A DNA stretch of 64,000 nt. Origin: Sarcocystis neurona (Eukaryota > Apicomplexa > Conoidasida > Eucoccidiorida > Sarcocystidae). The stretch lies in NCBI GenBank assembly GCA_000727475.1, contig KL647328.1, positions 600,680 through 664,679 of the forward strand, in the 5' to 3' direction. How positions within the stretch are numbered: the stretch's first letter is position 1; the number at the start of each line of letters is the position of its first letter. Position numbers and translations under genes: made by a program. Of the stretch, positions 33,101-45,100 are shown one piece after another. The notes beneath the pieces were generated by a model. That model searched no databases. It saw nothing but the letters and a program-made list of their open reading frames with translations, and was not told where the DNA came from.

Positions 33101-36100
33101 TCCCTCTCATCTACTTGTGTGCAGCGAAAGACGCGAGAAGAAAACGTCGCCTCGCACATGCCGACTCAACGCAGACGAACACCTACACACACATCCACGG
33201 TGACGTTTTTTAGCCAAGAGGCCCATGTATGGACGGGGCAGCTGTCTCTGCACCCATGTCCGTGTATGCGGGTGGGTGGGTGAGCCTTCCTGCATACACG
33301 CGGCAGCGAGAAATATTGCATGGGAGGTTCATTGCCCAGCAAGTCTCGACGCAGCTGCAGCAGCAAACGCAGGCGTGACAGGCCTGGCAGGCGCAGCAGT
33401 AGCACGGCCAGCAACAGCAGCAACCGACACGGGAAAGAGAAGACGAGCCCGTCGGCGACGATGGCAGCTCTTCGTCCCAGTCACTTCCGGCAAGTTGCAG
33501 TGGGTAGACGGAAGGCAGGCGGAAGGATGGGCAGCAGCGAGGAAGGGAAGAGAGAAACATACACACGCGAGCGCACAGAGACGATTTATCCCCCTCTGTT
33601 CCCATGTCGAAACGCAGCGCAAGAGGCAGAGCAGCAGACGGGCTTGCGGCCGCCGTCGCAGTACACACGCCGCAGAAACTGCGAAGAGACGGGGTGGCTG
33701 TCTCCCGACTTACTCCTCACAAACGCGGAGACGGCCAGACATTTCTTCTCTGCTGTGACGCCCCATGCTTCACGCACGCGCCCCCCACACGCACACATAC
33801 ACTTATCGTACATCCATACTTCAGATATATATATACATCTCTGCAGACAAATATATATACCTATATTCGTGTATCATTACACACGACACATATCTGCAGA
33901 CAAATACATAATATGTATACGTGTACACATTCTTACATTCACACACACGGTATATACGTCTGCAGACAACCATATATTCTTACATCTATACATACGGAAT
34001 ACACCTGCAGACAAACATATATATATATATATACATGCTTACATGTATACGCACACACGGCACACGCATCTGCAGACAACCCTATACATATATATATATA
34101 AAGGTGACGCGTTATCGTGCTACCAGAGAGATACGCGCGCTTTGATTTTAGGATTTGCTGCCCTGCCTTCCCCCCTACCCCCGGCGGGAAGAAGAATTTC
34201 ACCCCCGCGGAGGGCCACGGGCTCGGCTTCTTCGGGCGGCCTTCCGACGTGCGGGCGCCGGAGAAGAGGCAGGAAATTCTCTGTCGCCTGAACCCGCATG
34301 CATCACCGCCCCCACCTGCCTTTCCAACACACCACCGGCCCCCACCAGACATGAGGCCCGCCCCAACGTGAGACGCATGCAGCTGCCCAACTCCACACCC
34401 CGCCATACAAAAAATATACACCTCTAAATGCGCCACCAAGCATACTCGTAAGGGGGGGGGCTACATATGCACATGAGCGAAGCCACCACGTGCGGCTTCC
34501 CCTCCACATGTAAACGCTGAGGCACGCGCAGCCGCCGAAGCAGCACCGCGACAACGCCGCGCAGAGGCCCCGCAGCCTCCCAAGGCGACGAGGCGGCTCA
34601 GACGTATTTTCCGTTGCTGCATCCCTGTCAGCAGCGCGAGGCAGACGGGGACTGATCCGAGACAGCGGGAAACGGAGAGAGACAGGGCCACACACACGCG
34701 TAGAAGAGTCGGGCCCCAATGTACGGTCGCGCACATACCGAGCATAGGCGGCACATGCAGGGAACATGCAGGGAACACACGTAGCCCAAGAGGAGACGGC
34801 GACGCAGTCTCCACGTCCTAGCACCCGCATACGTATCCACATATATACAGGCACCGCTCTCCCTATATACGTAGACACACGTACATGTGTTTGTATAGAG
34901 GCGCAGACACAGGGTCCACGACTGTCAACAGAGGGTCAGCTGGTGTCGTGTGTCTCGCGGGGGGATGGCACAGAGAGGAAGAGGTGGTGAGGAGGAAGTG
35001 GTGGAGGAAAAAACGGGAAGAGCTGCTACCGTGGTGCACGCGCAGCATAAGAAGCGTCTTCTCCTCTGTAGACATAGACAATCGCACGGACGTATGTATA
35101 TGTTGAAGACACTGTTTTTGCAGACGGCTAGCTGGCATCTTTTCGTCTGAGTACTTGACATCTTGAGTACTGTCGTCCTGCCCCAAGACGCCATCGCGGT
35201 ATCTTCTTGTTACCTTTGCGCCGGGGGCCGACGAGGCCGTGCTGCTGCTGCTGTTGCTCGCAGCCTCGCCTGCCGCTGGTCCCCCCGTCGTCGGTGCCGT
35301 CGCCTTTGCTGCTGCTCCTGCTCCTGCTGCTGAGGCGCCAGGCGTCGGCACTCGCTGCGCGGACGCAAGAGACGGCGTCACCAGAGGCGGGGCGGGAGAA
35401 GACGGAGACGACAGTGCAAGAGCAGCAGCCCCAGATCCAGCACCCCCAGGCGGAGCCGCCCCAGGCGCAGCAGCAGCTGCAGCAGCAGCAGCACCGGTGG
35501 AGTACGTTCGATAACGCAACGTGTTGGCTCTGGCGCGGAACAACGCTTCCACCTTGGCGTCAAGGAATGTCTTGCCGATCCACCCGTCAGCAACGCAGGC
35601 AACGAGCCACTGCAGCAGTTGCATGCGCCGCCCCACCGTCGGCCGGCTCCTGTTCCTGCACGCGCATCGCCCACATCATCAGCAGCAGCGCGTCTGCGCC
35701 CGCACCGGGGCCTCGCCACAGCAGCAGCAGCAAAAGCACGTGGGGACAGACGGGACGACCCGTCGGTAGAAAAGAGCAGAAACAGAAAGAGACAGCGACA
35801 AACACAGATATGCGCATAAAAGACACATGCGGGAAGGTTCGTGGACCCCACATGGGGCGATGGGGAAGCAGCAGCGATCAGTCCCCCTCCTCCGTGGGCG
35901 GACCTGGAGAAACAGGAAGTTCAAATGAAGTCGTCCCACAGAAGTTCTGCACGTGCGGCTACTGCTGTTCATCACCACTTTTTTGACCGGTTCCTGCTAA
36001 GAACCGTTGGATGCTACTCTCTGCTGCTGCTGCTATTGTCTGTTGCTGCTACTACTGTGTGTTGCTGCTGCGATCGCTGCTGCGAGTTGGTCTCCGCGGC

Positions 36101-39100
36101 TCGTGCGCGGTCATCACCCACATACCGCATCTCGTGGAAGACAAGAGCCATCGCTTCGACCCTGGCGGGCGTGAGGCCGCACTGCAAAGCCTTCTGTTCA
36201 TCAAGATGCCATTCTAATCTTTCAACTTCTTCTTCTTCCTCTTCTTCATCTTCTTCTTCTCCTTGTCCGTCCCCTGCTGCGTCTGCATCTCCTCCGTCTA
36301 CTTCCGGTTTCTCCGGTGACGCAGCAGCAGCATCACCTTCGCTCTTCACTTCGCCGATTCTGGCCCCGCCGCTGCTGCTGCTGTTGCTGCTGTTTCCCAA
36401 GGCGCTCTTCCTCTTCCGCTCTGCAGCAACAGCAGCCGCTTCCTCTTCTTGTGGCTGCTCCTCTTCTTCCTCTTCCTCCTCTCCCTCTCCCACAGCTGCT
36501 TCCTGCAAGCGCCCCCTGCCCTCTGTCCCTCCTCCTTCTGCTGCTCCCCCCCCCCCACGCTCTCCTTCCCCTTCGCCCGCCGCCTCCGTTTCTCCTCTTC
36601 TCTCCTTCTCCGCCTCTTCCTCCTCCTCTTCTGCCTGCTGCTGCTTCTCTTCGTCGCCGTCAGCTGCGGCTGCGGCTGCTGTCTGCACCTCTGCCACATC
36701 GCCTGCTGCGTCTGCTGCAGCGCGCAGCTTCCGCTTCTTCAACGGGGCTGCACCAAGGGAACCTGCTGCTGAAGGCCCTTCCTCTACTTCTTCGTGCGAC
36801 CCACTTGCCTGCACCTGATGCTCTCCGTCAGCTGCTGCACCACCCCCAGCCCCCTCTTGTGCTGCTGCTGCTCCTGCTCTTCCAACCTCGCTGCTCTCCG
36901 GCCGCCGCTTCACTTGCATGCTCGAAACACATGCTGCTTCTTCCCCTTTCACTTGCTGCTGCTCGTCACGCGCTCGCTCTTCCTCTCCCCCTTCTCGGCC
37001 GCCCTCCTGGACTGCCTGCTGCTGCTCTTGCTCTTCCTGCTCCGAGCGCTCCTCTGCCGGTTCTGTCTTGACGCCTTGCGTCTCTTCGCGCCGACTCAGC
37101 TCCCCTCCCGCCTCGTCCTCTGCAGGAATCGCTTCAGCAGCAGCAGCACGTGGCGCGACCGCAGCTTGACTGCTACGACTTTGCACGACGTCTGCTGCTG
37201 CAGCGGCCCGTTTGGCTGCTGTCTCACTACGCCGTGCTTCTTCCTCTGCTTCTTTTTCTTCTCTTCGCGGCCTCTTCCTGCAAGAAATATCAGCACCAAA
37301 ACCGTTCTCTTCACTGCTGCTACCCGCGTTTCCTCTCTCCCCCGCTTCTCCCGAAACGCCTTCATCTGCTGCTGGTTCCCCCCCAGCATCCCCTACAACA
37401 GCTGCAGCTGCTTCTGCTTCCTCTTCTTCCTGTTTCACGCGCTTGAGAACGTGTTCTTCTCCATCTGCTGCTCTACCGTCACCTTCAGCAGCAGCACGTG
37501 ACGCATCCACCGCCTCCCCAGCACCAAGTCCCACCTCTCCAGACGCATCTGCCGTTGCTGCCGTTGTAGTCCCTATTGCTACGGGTGCGGTGCCTGTTGC
37601 TGCTGCTGCTGCGGTCCCTGTTGCTCCTGCTGCAGTCCTTGTTGCTGCTGCTGCTTCATTAGGTACAAGTTCCGCTCTGCTTTCTGCTGTCGCTGTCCCG
37701 TTTGTCGCTTGTTGCGACGTGGCTGGCGAATCGTCAGGGGAAGCAGAGCCTGCGGCAACTTCGGCAGCACCCTTTTCAGCAGGCGCAGCCTTCTCATTTG
37801 CTGCAGCCCCGCCGCTGCTGCTGTCTTCGCGCTTCACCAACTGCTGCTGGGTAGGAGGAGGAAGCTTCACGGGCCTCGGCTTCTTCACCGCCACGCGCCG
37901 TGGGGTGTACAGACACTCGAACAACAGGCGCTGCAGCACCAACGGCCAGGTCAAAAAGTCAACTACACGCAGGTCCAGCGAAACGCTGCTGAGCATCTGC
38001 AACACCTCAGGCGTCTCGCTGTTTTTCTCCTCAGCGACGCCGCAGCTGCTGTTCTCCTTGTTCGTGCTGCTGCTGCTCTCCTCCCGGCTGCCGCTGTTCT
38101 CCTCCTCTCGCGAGCTGCTGCTGCTGACACCCTCTTCCCTGCTGCCGCTGCTGCTCTCCTCCCGACTGCTGCTGCTTTCCCGTCTGCCGCTGCCTCCCCC
38201 CCCCTCCCCTGCCTCTGCTGCCGCTGCCTCCTCGCGGCTTGGCAGCAGTCTCTACAAGCTGTGTTTCCTCTTTCAAACTATCTCTCTTCACCACTCCGTC
38301 CTGCTGCTGCTGCTCGCCGCGCTCTTCGCCGCAAGCTGCTGCCGCTGTTCGACCGTCACATCCTTCCGAGCCTCCCGCGCCCGCCGCAGCAGCAGCTTCC
38401 AACGTTTCCTCTGCCTTCACAGCATCCCCCTGCTCAGACTCCTGCTGCAGCTGCGGCTGCTGCTGTCGAGGAACCAGGCGGCGTAGCTGCTGCACGAGAG
38501 CGGCCTGCTCACACAACTGCCGCATCACCTCTGCGCCACCTGCGTCGCTGCCTGCTGCTGTTGCTGCTTCCGTTATGCCACCCCACACCATGCTCCCGCC
38601 CTTCGTCGCCTGCCCAGGTGCAGCAGCTGCTGCTGCCGCTGGGTTTGTTTTGGTGTCCGCGCCAGCAGCAGCAGGCGGAGGAGGCGCAGCAAGAGCGACA
38701 CCTTCACCGCCGCTTCTCTGTTGCTGCTGCTGCTGCTTCAGAGCCTCAAGACCGCTGGCTGCGCCTAGCCACGTGGCTGCTGCAGGGATATCCACCGGCG
38801 CGCCCGTGCTGCTGCCTGCTGCCCCCGCGGCGATGAAGCTGCCGCTATTGGCCAGCTGCTGCAACAGTGACTTGTTCTGCTGCTCGCCCACTCCTGCCGC
38901 GGCGCCTGCTGCACCTCCCGAAGCCGCACCAGCAGCACCTGTTCCGCTCCCTAAAGCAGTCCCGGCAGCAGACAGCGGCGGAAGCATGCTGCTGCCTACC
39001 TCTTTGCTGCCGTCTGCGACACCAAGCTTGCTGCTGCTCTTCCCTATACTATCGTTCAAAAACAACATCGCCAGCTGCATCAGGCGGACATGCAACCCAT

Positions 39101-42100
39101 CCGCAAGAAACACAGGAAACTGCGAGGAGCGCAGCAACGGTACCTCCTGCTGCTGCCACTCCTCCTCTTCCTCTTCCTCTTTCCTGTCCGCAAATCTTCC
39201 ATCGGTCCGAGACGGTCCTGCTTCTGCCACGCCGCTTCCGTCCCGCCTCGTGGCTGCTCCAGCAGTCACTCCCGTTGCTGCCCCTACTCCTGGTGGCGCT
39301 GCAGCAGCCGCCGCTGCCGCCTCACGACCCCCTGCTGCTCCTCCTTCGTCCAGTGTTGCAGACGGCGCCTGCGCCGGGCTTCCCACTCCTTCGGCAGCTC
39401 CCTCTGCTGCGGCAGCATCTGCAGCTGCTGCTGCAGTCCGAACAGCAGCAGACTTCCCAGCACCACCCCCAGCCGCTGCGACCTTCCCTCCTGCACCAGC
39501 TGTATCACACTGGCCTTCGCCCTTCTGCTGCTGCTCCTGCTCCTGCTCCAGTTCCCCTGTATTGCACTCCGGCAGACACACCGCAGCTCCTGCCACTGCA
39601 GCAGCAGAGGTATCCGCGCTGCTCGCTGGCGGTACAGCAGCCCCAGTGGAAGGCGGAAGACGGTGTCCTTCCGAAGCTGCTGCTGCTGCTGCTGGTTCCG
39701 CAGAGAGACGGGCAGCAGCCGTCGCGTTGGCGAGCAACGCCGCAGCAGCGTCAGCAGCAGATTCGTGAACGCCTGCAGCAGAAGCAGTCCCCTGCAACTG
39801 CTGCTGCACCTGCTGCTGGTGTTGGGGCTGGTGGTGTTGCTGCGCAACGGCGGCGAGAGCCACTGCAGCAGCGTCGCGAAGTGCAGCAGCAACTCCGTCG
39901 GCCTCTCGTGGCTGCTCGAGTTCAAAACGGAAGGGGTGCAACGCAGGCAGCATCGCAGCAGCAGCCTGCGCCTGCTGCAGCTGCTGCTGTCGATCAACAA
40001 CGACTCCTTCTGCAGCCGCTGCTGCTCCCTCTGCGCGTCGCAGTCTTCCTTTGCCCCCACGCTGACGGCCAGCGCTAGCGGCTGCACCGTGCTGCTGCTT
40101 CCAATTGCCAGCAGCAGCAGCAACAGGAACTTTGCCTCCTCCAGCCCCAGCAGCAGCAGCCGCACCAGGTGTTGCACTCACAGACCGTTTCCTGCTGCTG
40201 TTAGTACTGAAGACGCTGCTGCTGCAGCTGCTTCCGCCCGCTGCCTTTTCCCCCCGTACTGCTGCCATGAGGTGCTGCTGCTGCAAGTGCAGAGCCTGCC
40301 CTTCCGAGTGTCGGTAGGAGCAGGAGGCGGAAGCAGCTGCAGCAGCACGCGCCTTCTTTTTGAACGACGACGATCCCCAGTCATAGCACGACAGGGACAC
40401 CTGCTGCTGCATGCCGTCTCCCCATAACATGGCTGCCTCGACCGTATCAAACGGCAGCACCGGCAGGCGCAGCAGCTCCTGGTACACCCGGAAGAACTCC
40501 TGCAGCTCCAGCAGCTGCGGGTACGGATACAACGCCATACAAGACGCTGGCAACGGCACTCGGGCGTACTGCAGACACACACACACACACACACACATGC
40601 AGCAGCAGCAGCAGCACGCAGCACAGCACCAACGACTCGGCCAGCAGCCGACGCAGCAGCGGCGGCACAAGACAGACTAAGCTCCCAGGCATCACACCTC
40701 GACGAGGCGCAGTAGGAGCAACAGCTGCGGGTCCCAAACGCGACAGACAGGAGGCGACACACCTTCAGCAGCAACAGCGCAACACCCGTCGCAGCAGTCG
40801 CGAATCACCTCCGCGGCAGCAGCCAGCAGCATCGCGGCAGCAGCACCAGTACTGCCACACTGCAGCTGAAGCAGCAGCGTCACCCGGCAGCCTACGCATG
40901 GCAGCCTGCGAGTAAATAAGCGACAGTTCTGCAATAGCGGCAGCAACAGAGACGGCTACCAAGGCGCTGCGGAGGGCAATTCTGAGTTAGCAACGGAGGC
41001 AACGTTCCATATCGTGGAAAGAGAGAAGCCCTGAGCCAGCAAACCAGACGACTCCCTCTACGGTGAGAAGAGCAGCCCTGGGTGGGAAGACGCGTGGCAG
41101 GGCCGCTGTGAGACGCCACCGGTGAAGAAGGCGTACCAGCCCTACAAGCAGCTCACGCACGGACGATAATCGACGGTGCTTCGGGTCACCGCAGGGCTAG
41201 CAACAGGAGGGTAGAAAGTACAGCAATACTCTCTGGCGGAGCGCTACGCGGCGACGTGCAACATGTCGTCGTGGGCCGCGGACGTGCACAGACCAGCCAA
41301 GAGCAGAGCAGCAGCAGAAAAGTCCAACGGCCCGCGTAGAAGTCACTCGACGCTCACATAAGCACACCAGTCAGCTGCCGTGTGTAGGAGCTGCCGCTGT
41401 TACTACTACGGGTACTGCAGAGGAGTAGACAACGCCGTTGCTGCGCATACGTAGGGGGAGCTGTTTAAAGAACTCGGCGCTGCTGCTGCTGCTCTTGCTG
41501 CGTCGTGGAGTTGTTCCTCCTGCAGAAGCGGCTGCTGCCACCACGAAGGGCAGCGCCGACTACGGCAGCCTGCGCGACGACGCCGCAGCTACTGCGCAAG
41601 AAGGGAAGCTGCTGCAGCAGGCGTTGCTTCCTGCGCGGCACGCGGGTCGCTGCTGCTGCTCCTGGTGCGACAGGCGAGGAGCTTCCTGCTGCTTGTGCTG
41701 CTGTAGCGAAGAACAGCTGACTTACCAGGTGGTCGGTAGGTTCCACGTCCAGCTCATCTTTGACGTTTGTGGGGTCGCCAGGGGACCCCCACTGCGGCGC
41801 ATTGATGTCTGTGGCGCTTTCGTCGGAGTCGTCAGCGCCTTCTTCGGTGTGGCCGTCGGGCTCCGCCGTCTCCTCATCTTCGGTCTCTGTCTCGTCTCTG
41901 CGTGCGCGGTCGGCAGCAGCTTCGTGGCCGCCTCTTCGGGCGGCTCTGCGGCGATCGCCGGCACCTTCTTCGGCGGCTGCAGCCCCGTCTCGTCGAGGTG
42001 TGCCGGTTCTGCCCTCTCCGCCTCCTTCCTCGCTGCTGCTGCTGCTGTGCATCCGACCGTACTGACGCGCTCTGCTCTCCTTCCGGCGTTCACGACTGCG

Positions 42101-45100
42101 TCTCCCTCTCCCTCCTGCAACCGACTCACTCGCTGTCTCCTCTCCCTCTTCATCCTCCTCCTCCTCCTCGCCTTCTTCCAGAGGCTGCCTTGTCCTGCGT
42201 CTCCCCAGGCCGCCCCAGAGGCGTCGCCGACCCCCGACCGCGCTGCTGCTGCCGTCGGCCTTCGTGCCTGCCCCCACTTCCTCCTCTTCCTCTCCACGCT
42301 CGCCTTTGACTCCTCCGGCTCCGGCAGCTCCTCGCGCGCCTCCTCTGCTCCATCCTCTTTCTTCTGCTGCTTCCGCTGCAGCCAGCCACTCCTCCTCTGC
42401 TTTTACTCTTCCCCGCCCAGCGCTGCCCCCATACAGATACATGTCTGCTGCCGCCTCCTCTGCTGCTCCTCCTCCCTTCCTCCGTTGCTGCAGGAGCGCT
42501 GCTGCGCCTCCTCCTGCTCCTCCGCTGCTGCTCCCGCGCAGTCGCAGCATTCCTCGACCTCCCCTGCCGCCTCCTCTGCCGCCGACCAGCAACCCCGCGT
42601 CTGCGTCGGAGCCCATATCCCAGCAGAGATTGCGACTGCCTGCGCCGCCGCGCCCGCGTCGACCGCGGCCTCCCCCTCTCCAGCTGCCGCCGACTCCGCC
42701 GCGACCGCCACCTACAGCCCCCGGAGACAACGAGTTCGCATCCCCTAGCAAATGTCTGTGCGCGGCATGAAGCAGCCCACTCGGACTCGTGCCTGCTGCT
42801 GCAGCAAAGGACTCGACCAACCCAGCGCCAACGCCCCCCGCCTCACCCCACACCGCACTCCCTGCTGCTCCTCCGGCTCCTGCTCCTGCTCCTCCGCCGA
42901 AAAGACCCCCGCCTGCATGCTGCAGCAGCAGCCGTGACTGCTGCGACACAGCGTTCGCTTCTCGCTCCTCCAGCGCTCGCAGAGAGGAGAGAAACTCTGC
43001 ATCGCCGCTTCGAAAGTGATGCAGCAGCAACCCCCCCGCGGCGGTGCGTCCACCCAAGATTTCCTTTGCAGCCCCCCTGCGCTGCAGCGGCGGCACTTCT
43101 TCTGCATCTTCCAGCGCTGATACTCTGCCTTTCCCTCCTCCTCCGCCGGCTCCTGCCCCCGTTCGCTCGGCGGTTTCGTCTTTAAAGAGGGTGCCGGCGC
43201 CAGCAGCAGCAGTAGGCTCGACAGCGGCGGCAGCGGCAGCAGCAGCAGCCGCTGCTGCTTCTGCAGCGGCGCGAGCAGCAGCTTCGCCGCCTTTCAGCGT
43301 GGCAAGAGACGCGGTGCTCAGGGGCTCCTTTTCAGCCTCTGCTGCAGCGGCGACAGCTGCAGCAGCAGCGGCGGAAGCGGCCTCCTTCAGTCGAGCGACC
43401 CACCGGAAGACACGTGCTCGCAAGGCATTCATGAAAGGCGAAGAAAGCAAATGTGAGACTCCGCTGGACGCCTCATAGGCCGCTAGCTGTGCCTCAAGAA
43501 AGGGGAATGCCTCGATCAGCGATGCCTCTGTGCAGCCTTCGACAGCAAGCGGCGCCCCCCATGGAGCCTCAGGTGATATAGAGCCGTCCGGTAATTTGCG
43601 GACGCCAGTGCCATCGGGGTCGGAGAGTGAAAGGAGGTGACAGTTTTTGTTCTTCTTTATAGCGAGTGCCGAGATAAACTTTGAACTTGTGAACAAATCC
43701 GAAGGATCCATCGCTGCTGCTCTGCTGCTGCTCAGTCCTTCCTCCTCCTGTTGCTGCTCCTCTCCGTCCTCTTCTCCCTCACCAAGGAGACAGCTTATAC
43801 GCCTGCAAGCAGCAGCATCTTCTCCCCGCGGCTGCCGGTCCTCCGCAGCTGCTGCTCCTCCTCCTCCGTTCGCGTCGCCGCCACCCGGGACACTGCCTCT
43901 CGCCCCCCCACCTGTTGTTGCCACGGCGGGAGAAGCGAAATCAGCCTCCTCCCCTTTCCCCGTTTCTTCTGGGCAGGTGTCATCAGCTGTTCTCCCTGCT
44001 TCACCCCCTGCCTCTCCCTGTCTCGTAGAACCTGCGCCTCCGGTCCTGGCTCCTGCTGCTGCTGCGTCAGCAGCGCCACTGCTGCTTCCGGCTTGATCAC
44101 CACCAGCAGCAACACTACTCCCGCCACCTCCTGCTGCTGCCATCTGGCCACCGATGTGGGCAGCTGACCTCGGAATGGCTGCTGCCGCGGTTCCACTCTC
44201 TTCCGCCGAATCTTCCTCCTCGGTGTCCCCGGCCCCTGCCGCTCCTGCTGCTGCCGCAGCACCCCCACTTCCTCTCTCCCCTGCACTACGCGACGGCCGC
44301 CCTCCCCCGCCTCCGGCTCCTGCTGCTGCAGTCCCAGCATCTGTGGTAGGTGATGACGCAGCAGCACCAGCAGCTGCCGTCGAATCACTAGCCAGTCCAT
44401 TAGCAGGGGCAGCATCTCCCGCTGCAGCCGCCGCGTCGCTCTTCTTCTGTTTAAGACGCTGCTCCGCAGTTAGCCGGCCAAGCAGCAGCTGGTACGAGCA
44501 GCCAGGATCGATCATCAGCTGCTTCACAACGCGCGCTGCCACTTCAAATTTAAATTTCAACGACTGCAGCACGGGTGCATAGCGTCCTGCTGGCTTCTCG
44601 AGACGGTAGTAGCGATTACGCGCGGAGACCAGCCACACGTACGGCGTGTGCCGCGGCGAGCGACCGTAGTCAATAACGCTGCAGGCAAGCAGGTGACAGC
44701 GAGCGGCGGGTACCCATGGGAAGACGAGGTGGGGGACAGATTAGAAAGGGTGGACAAAAGGGCCGAAGATAGAGACAGACGGGGCGGAGACAGAACGACG
44801 AAAAGGTGAAGGGGAGCAGAAGGATGGAAAGGTAGAGAGAAAACACGGACGGAACACGACAAAATGGGAACCCAAGAAGAGGGAAGACGAAGCGTGGAGA
44901 AGCGAGAAAGCGAAACACAAGGGGAGCTCGAAGACGACTACGAAGGAAAGAAGACGGGAGAAGAACTTGACATGCGCAATGCAACGGGTTGAGCACGAAG
45001 GGAAGACTGAGGGAGAAAAAGAGACGGACGACAGAAAGTGGCGAAGGAAGACAAATATGCGGAGAAACAGCAAGAGGGGGATTTAACGAAGACGCCGACG

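Noticed and set aside
33300..33500. Cys-rich minus-strand frame that might be a PHD or other zinc finger
   Set aside because: Cys spacing (repeated CC and CxxC from TGCTGC codons) does not fit C4HC3 or any ligand order I know, and no His is in place.
34100..34850. GC-rich minus-strand frames of up to 191 codons
   Set aside because: Arg/Cys/Val-rich, no helices or motif, no splice sites fitting the neighbouring exons; treated as intron.
36014..38836. Several plus-strand Leu/Ser/Pro-rich frames of 250-425 codons
   Set aside because: Antisense to the Glu/Ala-rich part of the giant gene; pure shadows of GAG/GCA-rich codons.
38239..39768. Plus-strand open frame of about 509 codons, Ala/Ser/Cys/Pro-rich
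   Set aside because: It is antisense to the DDT exon. Its composition is what CAG-rich exons give when read backwards, and it has no non-repetitive motif.
41438..42748. Plus-strand frame of 436 codons
   Set aside because: Antisense to the exon ending at 41726, whose minus-strand reading has the consensus donor and normal protein islands.
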